64,000 bases of DNA from CAWEHU01 sp963808965 (GTDB lineage Bacteria > Pseudomonadota > Alphaproteobacteria > Acetobacterales > Acetobacteraceae): positions 30,659 through 94,658 of the forward strand of contig CAWEHU010000015.1 in the NCBI GenBank assembly GCA_963808965.1. The letters are read 5' to 3'. The notes below the pieces were generated by a model, which was not told the origin of the DNA, searched no databases, and saw only the letters and a program-made list of their open reading frames with translations. Position 1 is the stretch's first letter; each line of letters opens with the position of its first letter. Positions 8,829-19,771 of the stretch are shown piece after piece. The position numbers were made by a program, and so were the translations under genes.

Positions 8829-9803
8829 ATGCGTCGGCACCCGTTCCGCCTTTTGGAGGTGCTGTCGGGCGTGGCCGGCCGCCTCGTCGCCGCGGTGATC
8901 TGGCTTCCGCTCGTGCTATTGGCGACCGCGCCGGCGCGCGCGGCCTGCGAGATCGTCAGGGTCGGTGAGTCTCCGGTCAGTGACGTATTGGGCTTTGTCG
9001 TCATCCCGGCCTCGATCGACGGTCAAAGAGTGTCGCTGCTGCTCGACACGGGTGCCGCTGCTGGGCTGGTCACGCCGGATGCTGCCGCGCGGCTCGGTTT
9101 ACCCGGCGATCCGCAGCACGTCACATTGCTCCAGGGCACCGGAGGAGATGCCGGTTGGACCCCGCACGTGCTGATCCCGCGGCTCGAAATCGGCGGGTTG
9201 ATGGTGCACGGGATAACGGCTCCGCTCGGCGGGCTTCCTGCGCTGCCTCGAGTTGTCCCCGCCGTGGCGGGATTACTGGGCGCGGACCTGTTGTCCCGGT
9301 TCGACCTGGAAATCGACCTTCGGGAGCACCGGGTTGCGTTCTACCGCGTGACCGAGGGCGGAGAGCCGGGACTGTGTGAGGAAGCCGCTTTGCCTCCCTG
9401 GAAAGGAGCGTTCGACACGATTCCCCTCCGCCGGTCCGGCGACCGCCTCCTGGCCGATATCGAGGTGAACGGGCAAAGCATGACCGCGCTGATCGACACC
9501 GGCGCGCGCTCGCTCATCCTCAGCACACCCAGCGCCGAGCGGCTGGGTGTTAGCCCCGAGGCGCTGGCGCGCGATCCGGGCGGCATCACAGGGGGCGTCG
9601 ACATGCGAGAGGTGCTGTTCCACTGGCATCGTTTCGCCTCCTTGCGCATAGGGCGCGAGACGATCCGCAACCCGGAACTCACTGTGTCCTCGCTGGACGA
9701 GGAGGCGGACCTGCTTCTCGGATCGACCTACTTCGCAACCCGACGCGTGTGGCTGTCGTACGCGACTGGCCGCATGTTCGTGCAGCCATCCTCGGGACGG
9801 TAA
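8829..9803 (+). CDS. Exported two-domain retropepsin-like aspartic protease
   Basis: A 324-residue protein with an N-terminal hydrophobic signal (about residues 17-38). It has two separate retropepsin-type active-site motifs, LLDTGAAAG at D73 and LIDTGARS at D223, each followed by a hydrophobic-hydrophobic-glycine strand (LLGADL and LLGST). The protein is therefore a tandem duplication that could form a single-chain pseudo-dimer. It probably acts in the periplasm; substrate unknown. Confidence 0.8.
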   Translation: MRRHPFRLLEVLSGVAGRLVAAVIWLPLVLLATAPARAACEIVRVGESPVSDVLGFVVIPASIDGQRVSLLLDTGAAAGLVTPDAAARLGLPGDPQHVTLLQGTGGDAGWTPHVLIPRLEIGGLMVHGITAPLGGLPALPRVVPAVAGLLGADLLSRFDLEIDLREHRVAFYRVTEGGEPGLCEEAALPPWKGAFDTIPLRRSGDRLLADIEVNGQSMTALIDTGARSLILSTPSAERLGVSPEALARDPGGITGGVDMREVLFHWHRFASLRIGRETIRNPELTVSSLDEEADLLLGSTYFATRRVWLSYATGRMFVQPSSGR

Positions 9804-9872
9804 AAGGGGGCGTGGTTCCCCACCCAGAAACTCCGTGCGAAACTGCCCAGGCTTACGGAAGGGGAGGCGGTC

Positions 9873-10877
9873 GTGCTCAGGCTGGGATACAAGGCGTCGG
9901 CTGAGCAGTTCGGACCGGGGCAGCTGCTGGATTTCGGCTGCGCTGCGGAACAGGCCGGGTTCGACTCCGTCTTCATCAGCGACCACTTCCAGCCCTGGAA
10001 GCACACGGACGGACATGCGCCGTCCTCGCTCGTCTGGCTCGGCGCGCTAGGCGCACGCACCTCCCGCATCGTGCTGGGAACGAGCGTGATGACGCCTACC
10101 TTCCGCTATCATCCCTCCATCATCGCGCAGGCTTTCGGCACCTTGGGCGTTCTGTGTCCGGGGCGGGTGGTGCTTGGCGTCGGCACCGGCGAGTCGCTCA
10201 ACGAGGTGCCGTCGACGGGCATGAAATGGCCGGAGTTCAAGGAGCGGTTCGCCCGGCTGCGCGAGTCGATCGCGCTTATCCGCCAACTCTGGCGCGAAGA
10301 GCGCGTCACCTTCGAGGGCCAGTATTACCGGACCGAGAACGCGACGATCTATGACAAGCCGGAGACGCCCGTTCCGATCTATGTCGCGGCCGCGGGTGCG
10401 CTCGTTGCCAAATATGCGGGCCGTGCCGGAGACGGTTTCATCTGCACGAGCGGCAAGGCGCGGGAGCTCTACACGGAGACGCTGTTGCCCAAGGTCGAGG
10501 AAGGTCTGGCGGATGCCGGACGCGACACGGCCGGGTACGAGAAAATGATCGAGATGAAGGTATCCTTCGACACCGACCGCCAGCGTGCTCTTGCGGATAC
10601 GAAGCACTGGGCCGCCCTCGCCTTGTCCCCGGAGGAGAAGACGCATGTGGAGGACCCGCGCGAGATGGAGCGGCTCGCCGATGCGCTGCCCGTGGAGAGA
10701 ACGGCGAGCCGGTGGATCGTTTCGGATGATCCGGAGGAGCAGGTCGACCGGATCCGACCCTATGTCGAGATGGGATTCCGTCATCTTGTGTTCCATGCGC
10801 CGGGGCCGGACCAGCTGCGCTTCCTGCGTCTCTATGGGGAGCGCGTGCTCCCGAGATTGCGGCAGGCATTCGCCTGA
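9873..10877 (+). CDS. fgd: F420-dependent glucose-6-phosphate dehydrogenase-like LLM enzyme
   Basis: A 334-residue luciferase-like TIM barrel. It closely follows the mycobacterial Fgd pattern: LGYKASAEQF at the start, SDHFQPW (catalytic His and Trp), GTSVMTPTFRY, RAGDGFICTSGK, PEEK and ASRWIV. The lysines and arginine that bind the substrate phosphate in Fgd1 are all kept. The reaction would be glucose-6-phosphate plus F420 to 6-phosphogluconolactone plus F420H2. The GTG start follows GGAGG. It leads the operon with cofE, cofD and cofC. A related sugar or alcohol substrate remains possible. Confidence 0.85.
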   Translation: MLRLGYKASAEQFGPGQLLDFGCAAEQAGFDSVFISDHFQPWKHTDGHAPSSLVWLGALGARTSRIVLGTSVMTPTFRYHPSIIAQAFGTLGVLCPGRVVLGVGTGESLNEVPSTGMKWPEFKERFARLRESIALIRQLWREERVTFEGQYYRTENATIYDKPETPVPIYVAAAGALVAKYAGRAGDGFICTSGKARELYTETLLPKVEEGLADAGRDTAGYEKMIEMKVSFDTDRQRALADTKHWAALALSPEEKTHVEDPREMERLADALPVERTASRWIVSDDPEEQVDRIRPYVEMGFRHLVFHAPGPDQLRFLRLYGERVLPRLRQAFA

Positions 10878-10882
10878 GAGGC

Positions 10883-11656
10883 ATGAGCCGGATCGCCTCG
10901 CTCGAACTGCTGGCCCTCCCCGGTGTGCCGATCGTGCGTCCGGGCGACGATTTGCCGGCGCTGATCGGGGACGCGCTGGACCGCTTGGCGGTCGCGCCAA
11001 AAGCGAACGACGTGCTCGTGATCGCACAGAAAATCGTCTCCAAGGCCGAAGGACGCTACGTCGTTTTGGCGGATGTCGAGCCTTCGCCCGAGGCGGTCGC
11101 GCTCGGTGCGGAGATCGGCAAGGATGCACGGCTCGTGCAAGTGATCCTGTCGGAATCGGTGCGGGTCGTGCGCAAGCGCGCCAACCTGCTCATCATGCAA
11201 CACCGGCTCGGGTTCGTGATGGCAAACGCGGGCGTGGACCACTCGAATGTGGAGTCCGACAGTGCCGCGGAACGCGTGCTGCTGCTGCCTCGCGACCCGG
11301 ACGCCAGCGCCGCTTCCATTCGTGCGCGGCTCGGCGCGCGATTCGGCATCGCTCCTTCAGTGATCGTGAATGACAGTTTCGGCCGGCCCTGGAGGCGCGG
11401 GGTAACGGGCGTCGCGATCGGTGCGGCGGGGCTGCCCTCGCTCGTGGACATGCGCGGCAAGCCCGATCTTGTCGGCCGTCCGTTGCAGGTGACACTGGTC
11501 GCACTCGCCGACGAGATCGCGGCGGCGGCTTCGCTCGTGATGGGGCAAGCCGACGAGGGCCAGCCAGCGGTGCTCGTTCGCGGGCTCGGCTGGTCCGCAC
11601 CGGAAGCTCCCGTGTCGCAACTGGTCCGACCCGCGGAAGAGGATCTGTTCCGGTGA
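10883..11656 (+). CDS. cofE: Coenzyme F420-0:L-glutamate ligase
   Basis: CofE/FbiB-N adds glutamate residues to F420-0 using GTP. The 257-residue length fits stand-alone CofE and lacks the nitroreductase-like C-terminal domain of actinobacterial FbiB. Visible motifs are VIAQKIVSKAEG near residue 45, the metal-binding ANAGVDHSNVE region near 110, and VNDSFGRPWRRGVTGVAIG. It starts five bases after the Fgd-like gene and its stop overlaps the GTG start of cofD. Confidence 0.95.
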   Translation: MSRIASLELLALPGVPIVRPGDDLPALIGDALDRLAVAPKANDVLVIAQKIVSKAEGRYVVLADVEPSPEAVALGAEIGKDARLVQVILSESVRVVRKRANLLIMQHRLGFVMANAGVDHSNVESDSAAERVLLLPRDPDASAASIRARLGARFGIAPSVIVNDSFGRPWRRGVTGVAIGAAGLPSLVDMRGKPDLVGRPLQVTLVALADEIAAAASLVMGQADEGQPAVLVRGLGWSAPEAPVSQLVRPAEEDLFR

Positions 11657-12595
11657 GCCGGGTTGTCGCACTTTCAGGCGGGATTGGCGGGGCCAAGCTG
11701 GTACTGGGCCTAAGCCGCGTGCTGCCGCCCGAGGATGTGATGGTCATCGGCAACACCGGCGATGACTTCGAGCATCTTGGGCTCAGTATCTCGCCCGATC
11801 TCGACACGATCATGTACACCTTGGCGGGGACTCGATAACCCGCTGCTCGGTTGGGGTCGGCGCGACGAGACCTGGTCGTTCATGGAGACCCTGGGCACAT
11901 TCGCCGGCGAGACGTGGTTCCGGCTCGGCGATCGTGACCTCGCGGTGCACGTCGAGCGCACGCGGCGGCTGCGCGCGGGGGAAACACTATCGGCGATCAC
12001 AGGCGATTTCTGTAGGCGTCTTGGAATCGGGCCGCGCCTGCTGCCGATGAGCGACGATCCCGTGCGGACCCGCGTGCGAACCGATGAGGGCTGGCTCGAT
12101 TTTCAGGACTATTTCGTTCGGCGTCAGTGCCGTCCGGTGGTGCGGGCGCTCGCTTTCGCCGGAGCCGAGCAAGCGGCGGCGAACCCCCAATTACTGTCGG
12201 CGCTCGCCGATCCTCTGTTGCGCGCGGTCGTCATCTGTCCGTCCAATCCGTTCATCAGCGTGGAGCCGATCCTCGCCGTGCCGGGCGTGCGCGAAGCCGT
12301 CGCCGCATGCGGCGCCCCGGTGCTGGCCGTCTCGCCCATCGTGGGTGGGCGCGCGGTGAAAGGCCCGACGGCGAAAATGATGCGCGAACTCGGGCTCGAA
12401 GTAAGCGCCGCGACGGTCGCCGAGCGTTATCGGGATTTGCTGGACGGCTACGTGGTGGACGAAGCGGACGGGGCCGGGGTCGCCGGTGTGCGCGTGTTCC
12501 CAGCATCCAGCTTGATGACAAGTCTCGCCGAAAAGGAGGCATTGGCGCGCGCTGTGCTGGATGCGGCCGACGCGATCCGGCGCGACCGTGCATGA
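11653..12595 (+). CDS. cofD: 2-phospho-L-lactate transferase CofD (frameshifted)
   Basis: CofD/FbiA joins the lactyl- or enolpyruvyl-phospho-guanosine unit to Fo. The first frame gives the N-terminal LSGGIGGAKL and GDDFEHLGLSISPDLDT motifs, then stops at 11838. The next frame gives WGRRDETWSFMETLG, CPSNPF and SPIVGG through to 12595. The frames meet in the YTLAG-LDNP segment near 11826-11832. Joined, the gene has exactly one surplus base and the usual length of about 313 residues. A sequence error is more likely than a dead gene because the rest of the pathway is present. Confidence 0.88.
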
Positions 12596-13264
12596 GTGCG
12601 CCGGATATCTGGGCCGTCGTGCCCGTGAAGGAGATAGAGGGCGCCAAGCAACGTCTCTCTTCTCTGTTGACGCCGGCTCAGCGGCGCGCGCTGGCCGAAG
12701 CGATGGCGGCGGATGTGCTCGCGGTGCTCGCGCGCGTGCCGGCGCTTGCGGGAATAATGGTGTGCACCGTCGATCCCATCGCGATCCGGCTCGCCGCACG
12801 ATGCGGGGCGCGCGTGCTCACCGATGGGGCGCGCGACGGTCACACCGGCGCGGTGATGGCGGCGGCCCGGATGCTCGCGCGGGAAGGGAGGGGCGGTATG
12901 CTTACCGTGCCGGGAGACCTTCCCCGCCTCACTCGATTCGGAGGTTGCCGCGGTGCTGGAGGCGCATCGCCCGGCGCCGTCCTTCACCATCGTTCCAGCG
13001 CACGATGAGCGTGGCTCGAACGCCGTCCTGATGTCGCCTCCGGAGGCGGTGCCGCTCCGCTTCGGGGACGACAGCTTCCTGCCACATCTCGCGGCGGCGC
13101 GGCGCGCGGGGATCGAACCGGCGGTTCTACGCCTCCCCGGGATTGGCATGGACGTGGACCATCCGGCTGACCTCGCGGTCCTCATGCGCATGGATCCGCC
13201 CATGCGCAACCGGACCTTCACGTTGCTGGAACGCCTCGGCTTACTGACGGCCGGTACGGCGTGA
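12592..13264 (+). CDS. cofC: 2-phospho-L-lactate guanylyltransferase CofC (frameshifted)
   Basis: CofC/FbiD activates phospholactate or PEP with GTP for CofD. The N-terminal half shows VVPVKEIEGAKQRLSSLL and LTVPGDLPRLT. The frame then changes near 12928-12936 and continues with FTIVPAHDERGSNAVL and MDVDHPADL to a stop at 13264. The joined length has one extra base. The start overlaps the cofD stop (ATGA). It converges with fbiC, overlapping it by 47 bases. Confidence 0.87.
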
Positions 13265-15591
13265 GCACCACCGGCGCGAGTTGGGCGGCGGTGAACGACG
13301 CTGCCGTGCGATCCCGGGCAGCGGGCCGGTAAAGCGTATCCCGCTGTTGCGGCGTGCGGCCGAGGGAGCGGATCAGTGCCTCCATCCCTTCCGGCGGCAA
13401 CTCCTGCCCGTGCTGCGTGCCTGCCGCGCGGGAGATGCTTTCGTTCATGAGTGTGCCGCCGAGGTCGTTCGCGCCGCCCGCAAGGCAGGCCGCGGCTCCC
13501 TCACGTCCCATCTTGACCCACGATGTCTGGATATTTGGGATGAGCGGGTGCAACACGAGCCGCGCGACGGCGTGCATCAGCACCGCTTCGCGGAAGGTCG
13601 GGCCGCGCCGCGCTTGGCCGCGCAGATACATCGGCGCTTCCATATGCACGAACGGCAGCGGCACGAACTCGGTGAAGCCGCCCGTCTCCTGTTGCAAATC
13701 GCGCAACGCGAGCAGGTGTCGCGCCCAGGCGCGAGGGGTTTCGGCGTGGCCGAACATGATCGTGGAGGTCGTGCGCAAGCCCGTCTCGTGCGCGGCGCGG
13801 ATGACCGAAAGCCATTGCGCCGTGTTCACCTTGTCCGGGCAGATGATCGCGCGCACCGCGTCATCGAGGATCTCCGCGGCCGTGCCCGGAAGCGTGCCGA
13901 GGCCCGCCCCCTTCAGCTCGGCGAGGAAACGAGGAACCGGCAATCCGATGGTCGCCGCGCCCTGCCATACTTCGAGAGGCGAGAAAGCGTGGATGTGCAT
14001 GTCGGGGAGGGACTTCTTGATCGCGCGGCAGATCGCGAGATAGGTGCGCCCGGTGTAGTCGGGATGAATGCCACCTTGCAGGCACACTTCCGTTGCCCCG
14101 CGCGCCCAGGCCTCTTCCGCCCGGCGGACGATCTCCTCAAGCGCCAAGTCGTACGGCTGCCCGCGCAGGCTCTCATGCGTCTTGCCCTTCGAGAAGGCGC
14201 AGAACCGGCAGCGGAAGTAGCAGATATTCGTATAGTTGATGTTGCGGTTGACGACATAGCGCACGACATCGCCGCTCATACGCCCGTCGTAGCGCATCCG
14301 CCGCTTCGGTTATTTGCACGAACGCGCCGTCGCGCGCCGCGAACAGGCGCTCGATCTCCGACTCGGCAAGCCGTGCGCCCGCGCTTGCCTTGGCGATGAT
14401 GTCGCGGAGGTGGGGATCGGAGGCGGCGAGATAGACCGGCCGCTTTCGCGGCGCTTGCGTCAGGCCGGGCGCCCAGGAATCGTCGCGTGCCAATCCGTCC
14501 GTATCCATCGCGCGGCGCACGTGCGGCGCGACCGCTGCGTCCAGCCATCGTTCGGGCGCGAGCGCGTAGGCGGGATAGACCGGCAGACGCGCCACCAGCG
14601 ACTTGCCCGCACGCGCCGTACGGCGGGCGAGATCGTCAATCGCGGGCCAGGGTGCTTCCGGGTTCACGTGGTCGGGCGTCACCGGCGAGACGCCGCCCCA
14701 GTCGTTGATTCCCGCGCCGATCAACTGCTCGTAGCCGGCGGGCGTGAGGTTCGGCGGGGCCTGGATGTTCATCTCCGGCCCGAGGATCAGGCGCGCGGCA
14801 GCGACGCTCCAGCGCAAGTCGTCGAGATCCGGCTCCGCTGCGCCGGCCCGTTTGGTGCCGGGCTTGGCGCGGAAATTCTGCACGATCACTTCCTGTATAT
14901 GGCCGTGCTGCCGATGTAGGTCGCGGAGTGCAAGAAGCGCATCGAGGCGCTCGGCGCGGGTCTCGCCGATGCCGATGAGAATGCCGGAGGTAAACGGTAC
15001 GCGAAGCTCGCCCGCCAACCGGATCGTCTCCAGCCGGACGGAAGGGTGCTTGTCGGGCGACCCGTAATGGACCTCGCCCTTGCCGCACAGGCGCTCGCTG
15101 GCCAATTCCAGCATGAGGCCCTGGCTCGCGCTCACGGTCCGCAGCAACGCGATCTCGTCTCGCGTCATCACGCCGGGATTGGCGTGCGGCAGCAGCGGCG
15201 TTTCCTGCAACACGAGCGCACACATCGCGCGCAGGTAGTCGATCGTCGTCGCGTATCCGAGTGCGGCTAGCGCGTCCTGCGCAGCGGCGTAGCGCAACTC
15301 AGGCTTGTCGCCCAAGGTGAACAGCGCCTCCGTGCAGCCCGCGGCGGCGCCGGCCTGGGCGATCGCCAGCACTTCATCGGGCGACAGATAGACCGCTCGC
15401 CCAACATGCGGGCGTTCGGCGAAGGTGCAGTAGTGACAAACGTCGCGGCAGAGCTTGGTGAGCGGGATGAACACCTTGCGCGAATAGGAAATGAGCCGCC
15501 CGTGCACGGCATCCCGCGCTTTTCCGGCGGCCTCGGTCAGCTCCGTGAGCGGTGCCCGCAGGAGCCACTGCTTCAACGCGCTGTCACCCAT
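13218..15591 (-). CDS. fbiC: Fo synthase, fused CofG-CofH (FbiC-like, frameshifted)
   Basis: Fo synthase builds the deazaflavin ring from tyrosine and a ribityl-uracil with two radical SAM domains. The N-terminal CofG part (from 15591) has the cluster motif CRDVCHYC. The C-terminal CofH part has CYFRCRFC after VVNRNINYTNI. The CofG frame reads through FVQITEAADALRR with no CofG-type ending, and the CofH frame takes over near 14278-14284. Removing one base gives a single protein of about 790 residues, the FbiC arrangement. Two overlapping genes are the alternative. Confidence 0.88.
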
Positions 15592-15673
15592 GTCGGGTGG
15601 TGTATCGCACTCCGCCCCGCGAGGCTATCGTGCAGCCGCCCTTCGTGCCGGCGCAAAAAAGCGAGAGGAACAA

Positions 15674-16624
15674 ATGCAGATCGGCTTCAACCTGCCGGTG
15701 ACAGGCAAGCTCGCCAGACCGGACGTGCTCGTGCGCCTTTGCGTTGAGGGCGAGGCGATGGGCTTCGATTATGCGACCTTCTCCGATCACATCCTGATGC
15801 CGAAGGATGTGGCCGCGCGCTATCCCTACACCGATAGCGGCGAGTTTCCGTCCGGGTCGCTCAAGGACTGGTTCGAGCAGCTGACCACGATGGGCTTCCT
15901 CGCGGGCAAGACCTCGCGCTTACGGCTGCTCTCCTCGGTCATGGTCGTACCGTATCGCCCGGCCGTTTTCGCGGCGAAGATCATCGCGACCATGGATGTG
16001 CTGTCGGGCGGACGGATCGCGCTCGGCGTCGGCGCGGGCTGGCTCCGCGAGGAGTTCGAGGCGCTTGGTGCGCCGCCCTTCGAGCAGCGCGGTGCCGTGA
16101 CTGACGAATATTTGCGAGCGTTTCGCGTGCTCTGGACCGAGGATTCACCGCGCTTCGACGGCAAATTCGTGAAGTTCGACAACATCGATTTCAATCCCAA
16201 GCCGGTGCAGAACCCGCTGCCGGTCTGGGTGGGCGGTGAGAGCGGTCCGGCGATGCGCCGAGCCGCGCGGCTTGGCGACGGCTGGTATCCGATCGGCGTC
16301 AACCCGAAGAACCGGCTCGATACGCTGGCGCGCTACCGGCAAGGCGTGGAAAAGCTGCGCGGCATGGTGCGCGAGGCGGGACGTGATCCTGGCAATTTCG
16401 GCCTCGCCTACCGGGTGCAGACCTTCGGCGAGAAGCTGCCGGATAAGGCCGATGACGGCGAGCGCCGGCTGTTCTCGGGTGGCGCACAGGACATTGCCGC
16501 CGATCTCCGCGCCTTCCGCGATCTAGGCGTGGCCCAGGTGGATTTCGGCTTTGCCGCCGGGACGGAAGAGGAGACGCTGGCGCGGATGCGCCGCTTCCGC
16601 GAAGACGTGGTCGCGCGGCTCTAA
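15674..16624 (+). CDS. LLM-class flavin/F420-dependent oxidoreductase
   Basis: A 316-residue luciferase-like monooxygenase-fold protein: MQIGFNLPVTGKLARP at the start, FSDHILMP in the cofactor region, and GGRIALGVGAGWLREEFEALG, the usual LLM strand-loop. It resembles the TIGR03619-type family predicted to use F420. An ATG after GAGAGGAAC is the best start. It is divergent from fbiC, with about 80 bases holding both promoters, and heads a probable operon with the next LLM gene and hyuAB. Confidence 0.82.
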   Translation: MQIGFNLPVTGKLARPDVLVRLCVEGEAMGFDYATFSDHILMPKDVAARYPYTDSGEFPSGSLKDWFEQLTTMGFLAGKTSRLRLLSSVMVVPYRPAVFAAKIIATMDVLSGGRIALGVGAGWLREEFEALGAPPFEQRGAVTDEYLRAFRVLWTEDSPRFDGKFVKFDNIDFNPKPVQNPLPVWVGGESGPAMRRAARLGDGWYPIGVNPKNRLDTLARYRQGVEKLRGMVREAGRDPGNFGLAYRVQTFGEKLPDKADDGERRLFSGGAQDIAADLRAFRDLGVAQVDFGFAAGTEEETLARMRRFREDVVARL

Positions 16625-16638
16625 CCGGGAGGAGCGCA

Positions 16639-17683
16639 ATGAAGCTCGGTTTGGTGCTCCGGCTGACGTTCATGCCGAAGCCCGCTCTCGATATGAATGC
16701 GGTGCTCGAGGCCGAGCGGCTCGGCTTCGAACTCGGTCTGGTGCGGCGAGGCGTATGGCTGCGACGCGGTTTCGCCGATCGCCTTCGTGCTGGCGCGCAC
16801 CAAGTGCATCCATGCCGGCACCAGCATCATGCAGATGCCCGCGCGCACCCCGGCCTGCGCCGCCATGACCGCGATGACGCTGCAAGCGCTTTCGGGCGGG
16901 CGTTTTCTTTGCGGCGTCGGCCCTTCCGGTCCACAAGTGGTCGAAGGGTGGCACGGTGTCGCCTACGGCAAGCCGGTCGTCCGAACGAAGGAATACATTG
17001 CCATCATTCGCCAGGTCGTGGCCCGCGAGCGACCGCTCGCGTTCGATGGCGAGCACTATCAGATACCCTATCACGGCCCTGGTGCGACCGGCCTCGGCAA
17101 GCCGCTGAAGAGCATCGTGCATGGCGATCCGGCCTTGCGGATCTACACCGCTTCCATCACGCCCGCCGGGCTGCGTAGCGCCGGTGAGGTCGCGGACGGC
17201 ACGTTACCGATCTTCATGTCGCCCGAGCGAACGGAACTCGTCACCGCGCCCGTGCTCGAGGGAATGGCGAAAGCCGGCAAGCCTGCCTCGCTCGCGGGGT
17301 TCGACATCGCACCCTACGTCCGGGTCAGTTTGGGCGACGATCTGGCCGCCTGCCGGGACGCGCTGCGGCCCGAGCTCGCGCTCTACATCGGCGGAATGGG
17401 AGCGCGCGGCAAAAATTTCTACAACGACGTCGCGAGACGGCTCGGCTACGAGGCGGAGGCGGCGAAGATTCAGGACCTGTTTCTCGCCGGGCACAAGGAC
17501 GAGGCGACCGCCGCGGTTCCGGATAAGCTGATCGACGAGATATCGCTGATCGGCCCGGCCGCGCGGATCAAGGATCGGTTGCAGGCGTGGAAACAGGCCG
17601 CGCGGGATCACAGCATCGGCACGCTGGTGCTCGCCGGGGCGGATGCGAACGCGCTCCGCATCGTCGCGGAGGCCGTGCTGTAG
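16639..17683 (+). CDS. LLM-class oxidoreductase (frameshifted)
   Basis: A second luciferase-like protein of about 347 residues, related to methylene-tetrahydromethanopterin reductase-like F420 enzymes. The first frame gives KLGLVLRLTFMPKPALDM and AERLGFE. The second gives VWCGEAYGCDAVSPIAF, GGRFLCGVGPSGPQVVEGW and the C-terminal half. They meet at 16728-16734 where the sequence reads GAACTCGG; GACTCGG would give the expected GFDSVW. Joined length has one extra base. It lies 14 bases after the first LLM gene and 2 bases before hyuA. Confidence 0.8.
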
Positions 17684-17685
17684 CT

Positions 17686-19771
17686 ATGGAGGCGGCGCGG
17701 CTCGCAGTCGATATCGGCGGCACCTTCACGGATCTGGCGCTCGAGAATGCAGGGCGGCGCGCGACCGCGAAGGTGCTGACGACGCCAGCGTCGCCGGAGC
17801 AAGGCGTGATAACCGGCGTGCAGACGATTCTACGCTCCGCCGGGATTGCGGCCGCCGATATCGGCATCATGATCCACGGCACGACGCTCGCTACCAACGC
17901 CTTGATTGAACGGAAAGGGGCGAAAACCGCGCTGCTTACGACGCAGGGCTTCCGCGACGTGCTGGCGATGGGCAACGAGAGCCGATACGACCAGTACCGA
18001 TCTCAATATCGTATTGCCCGAGCCGCTCGTCCCGCGCGCGCTGCGGCTACCGGTGCCGGAGCGGCTGGACAACGACGGCAAGGTGCTCCTGCCACTGGAC
18101 GAGAGCGCGGTCCGCGCGCTCGTACCTTTGCTGCGGCGGGAAGGCGTCGAGAGCATCGCGGTCGGCTTCTTGCACGCATTCGTCAATCCCTCCCATGAGC
18201 GGAGAGTGCGAGAGATTCTTTCCCACGAACTGCCCGACCTGCCCGTTTCGCTCTCGTCGGAAGTGTCGCCGGAGATGCGGGAATGGGAGCGTTTCTCCAC
18301 GACCGCGGCCAACGCCTATGTGCAGCCGTTGATGGCGCGCTACCTGCGTCGGCTGGAGTCGGAACTGCGGGCACTCGGCTTCTCCGCGCCGATCTTCCTC
18401 ATGCTGTCTGGAGGCGGTCTCACGACCATCGAGACGGCCTGCCGGTTTCCGATCCGGCTCGTCGAAAGCGGACCAGCGGGAGGCGCGCTCTTCTCCGCCC
18501 ATGTCGCGCGGCAATGCGGGCTTGAGAACGTGCTCTCGTTCGACATGGGCGGCACGACTGCGAAAATCTGCCTGATCGACAATTACGCTCCGCAGACGGC
18601 GCGAACCTTCGAGGTCGCGCGCGTTGGGCGGTTCAAGAAAGGTTCGGGCGTGCCGCTTCGCATTCCGGTGATCGAGATGGTCGAGATCGGTGCAGGCGGC
18701 GGTTCGATCGCTCACGTCGATACGATGGGACGGATCGCGGTCGGACCGGAGAGCGCCGGGGCCGATCCGGGACCGGCCTGCTATGGTCGCGGCGGGATGC
18801 GGCCCGCGGTGACGGATGCTAATTTGCTGCTCGGCCGTTACGATCCAGCGCGTTTCGCCGGAGGCGCGATGCAGCTTGATCCCGCAGCTTCCCGCACCGT
18901 GCTCGCGGCCGAGGTCGGCGACAAGCTGCGTCTTACGCCGGAACTGGCGGCGCTCGGCGTGATCGAGATCGTCGACGAAAACATGGCCAACGCCGCCCGC
19001 GTTCACGCCGTCGAATCCGGAAAGACCTACGAGGCCCGCACCATGATCGCGTTCGGCGGCGGCGGCCCTGTCCATGCCTGCCGGGTCGCGGAAAAAATCG
19101 GGATCACGCGGGTCCTGGTCCCGTCAGGCGCTGGAGTCGGCAGCGCGATCGGTTTCTTGCGTGCGCCGGTCGCGTACGAAGTGGTGCGCAGCCTGTATCA
19201 GCGGTTCTCCGCTTTCGATCTCGATGCCGTCAACGCGCTGCTGCGCGAGATGCAGCAAGAGGCCGCGGCGGTGGTCGCTCAGGCTGGGCTCGACATGAAA
19301 ACAGGCGAGAGCCGCATCGCCTATATGCGTTATGTCGGGCAGGGGCACGAAATTCCGGTGCCGTTGCCCGCGCGGCCGCTCACCGCGGCGGACGTCCCGG
19401 CGATCCGCGCCGCTTACGAGGCCGAATACACCAAGTTTTATCATCGCCCGGTGCCCGGCTCCGATGTGGAGATCATGAGCTACGCCGTCAGCGTCGCAAC
19501 CCTTCCAGCCGAGCCTGAGACCGCTCGCGATGCCGGACCGGTCCAACCCGGCTCGGCAGCTCATCCCGAACGCACGCAGAGCGTACCAGACACGGTTTCC
19601 GGCGAAGTGTCGGAGTGGAGCGTCCACGTTCGCGCGGCGCTTCCGGAAGGCGCGTGCCTCAGCGGTCCGGCGATCATCGCCGAGGACGAGACCTCGACGC
19701 TTGTCGGCCCGGGCTGGACGGCCACGATCGACGGTTTCGGGTATGTCGAACTGACGCGAGAGGCAGGGTGA
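17686..19771 (+). CDS. hyuA: Hydantoinase/oxoprolinase subunit A (frameshifted)
   Basis: The A subunit of the ATP-dependent hydantoinase/5-oxoprolinase/acetophenone carboxylase family. The N-terminal ASKHA-type domain begins AVDIGGTFTDLAL and contains HGTTLATNALIER. The central part has LSFDMGGTTAKICLID and IGAGGGSIA. The frame changes near 17995-18002 in GRYDQYDL-type sequence (observed TACCGATCTC). Removing one C restores about 694 residues, the normal length. The stop overlaps the start of the B subunit (TGATG). Which amide or carboxylation substrate is used is unknown. Confidence 0.88.
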
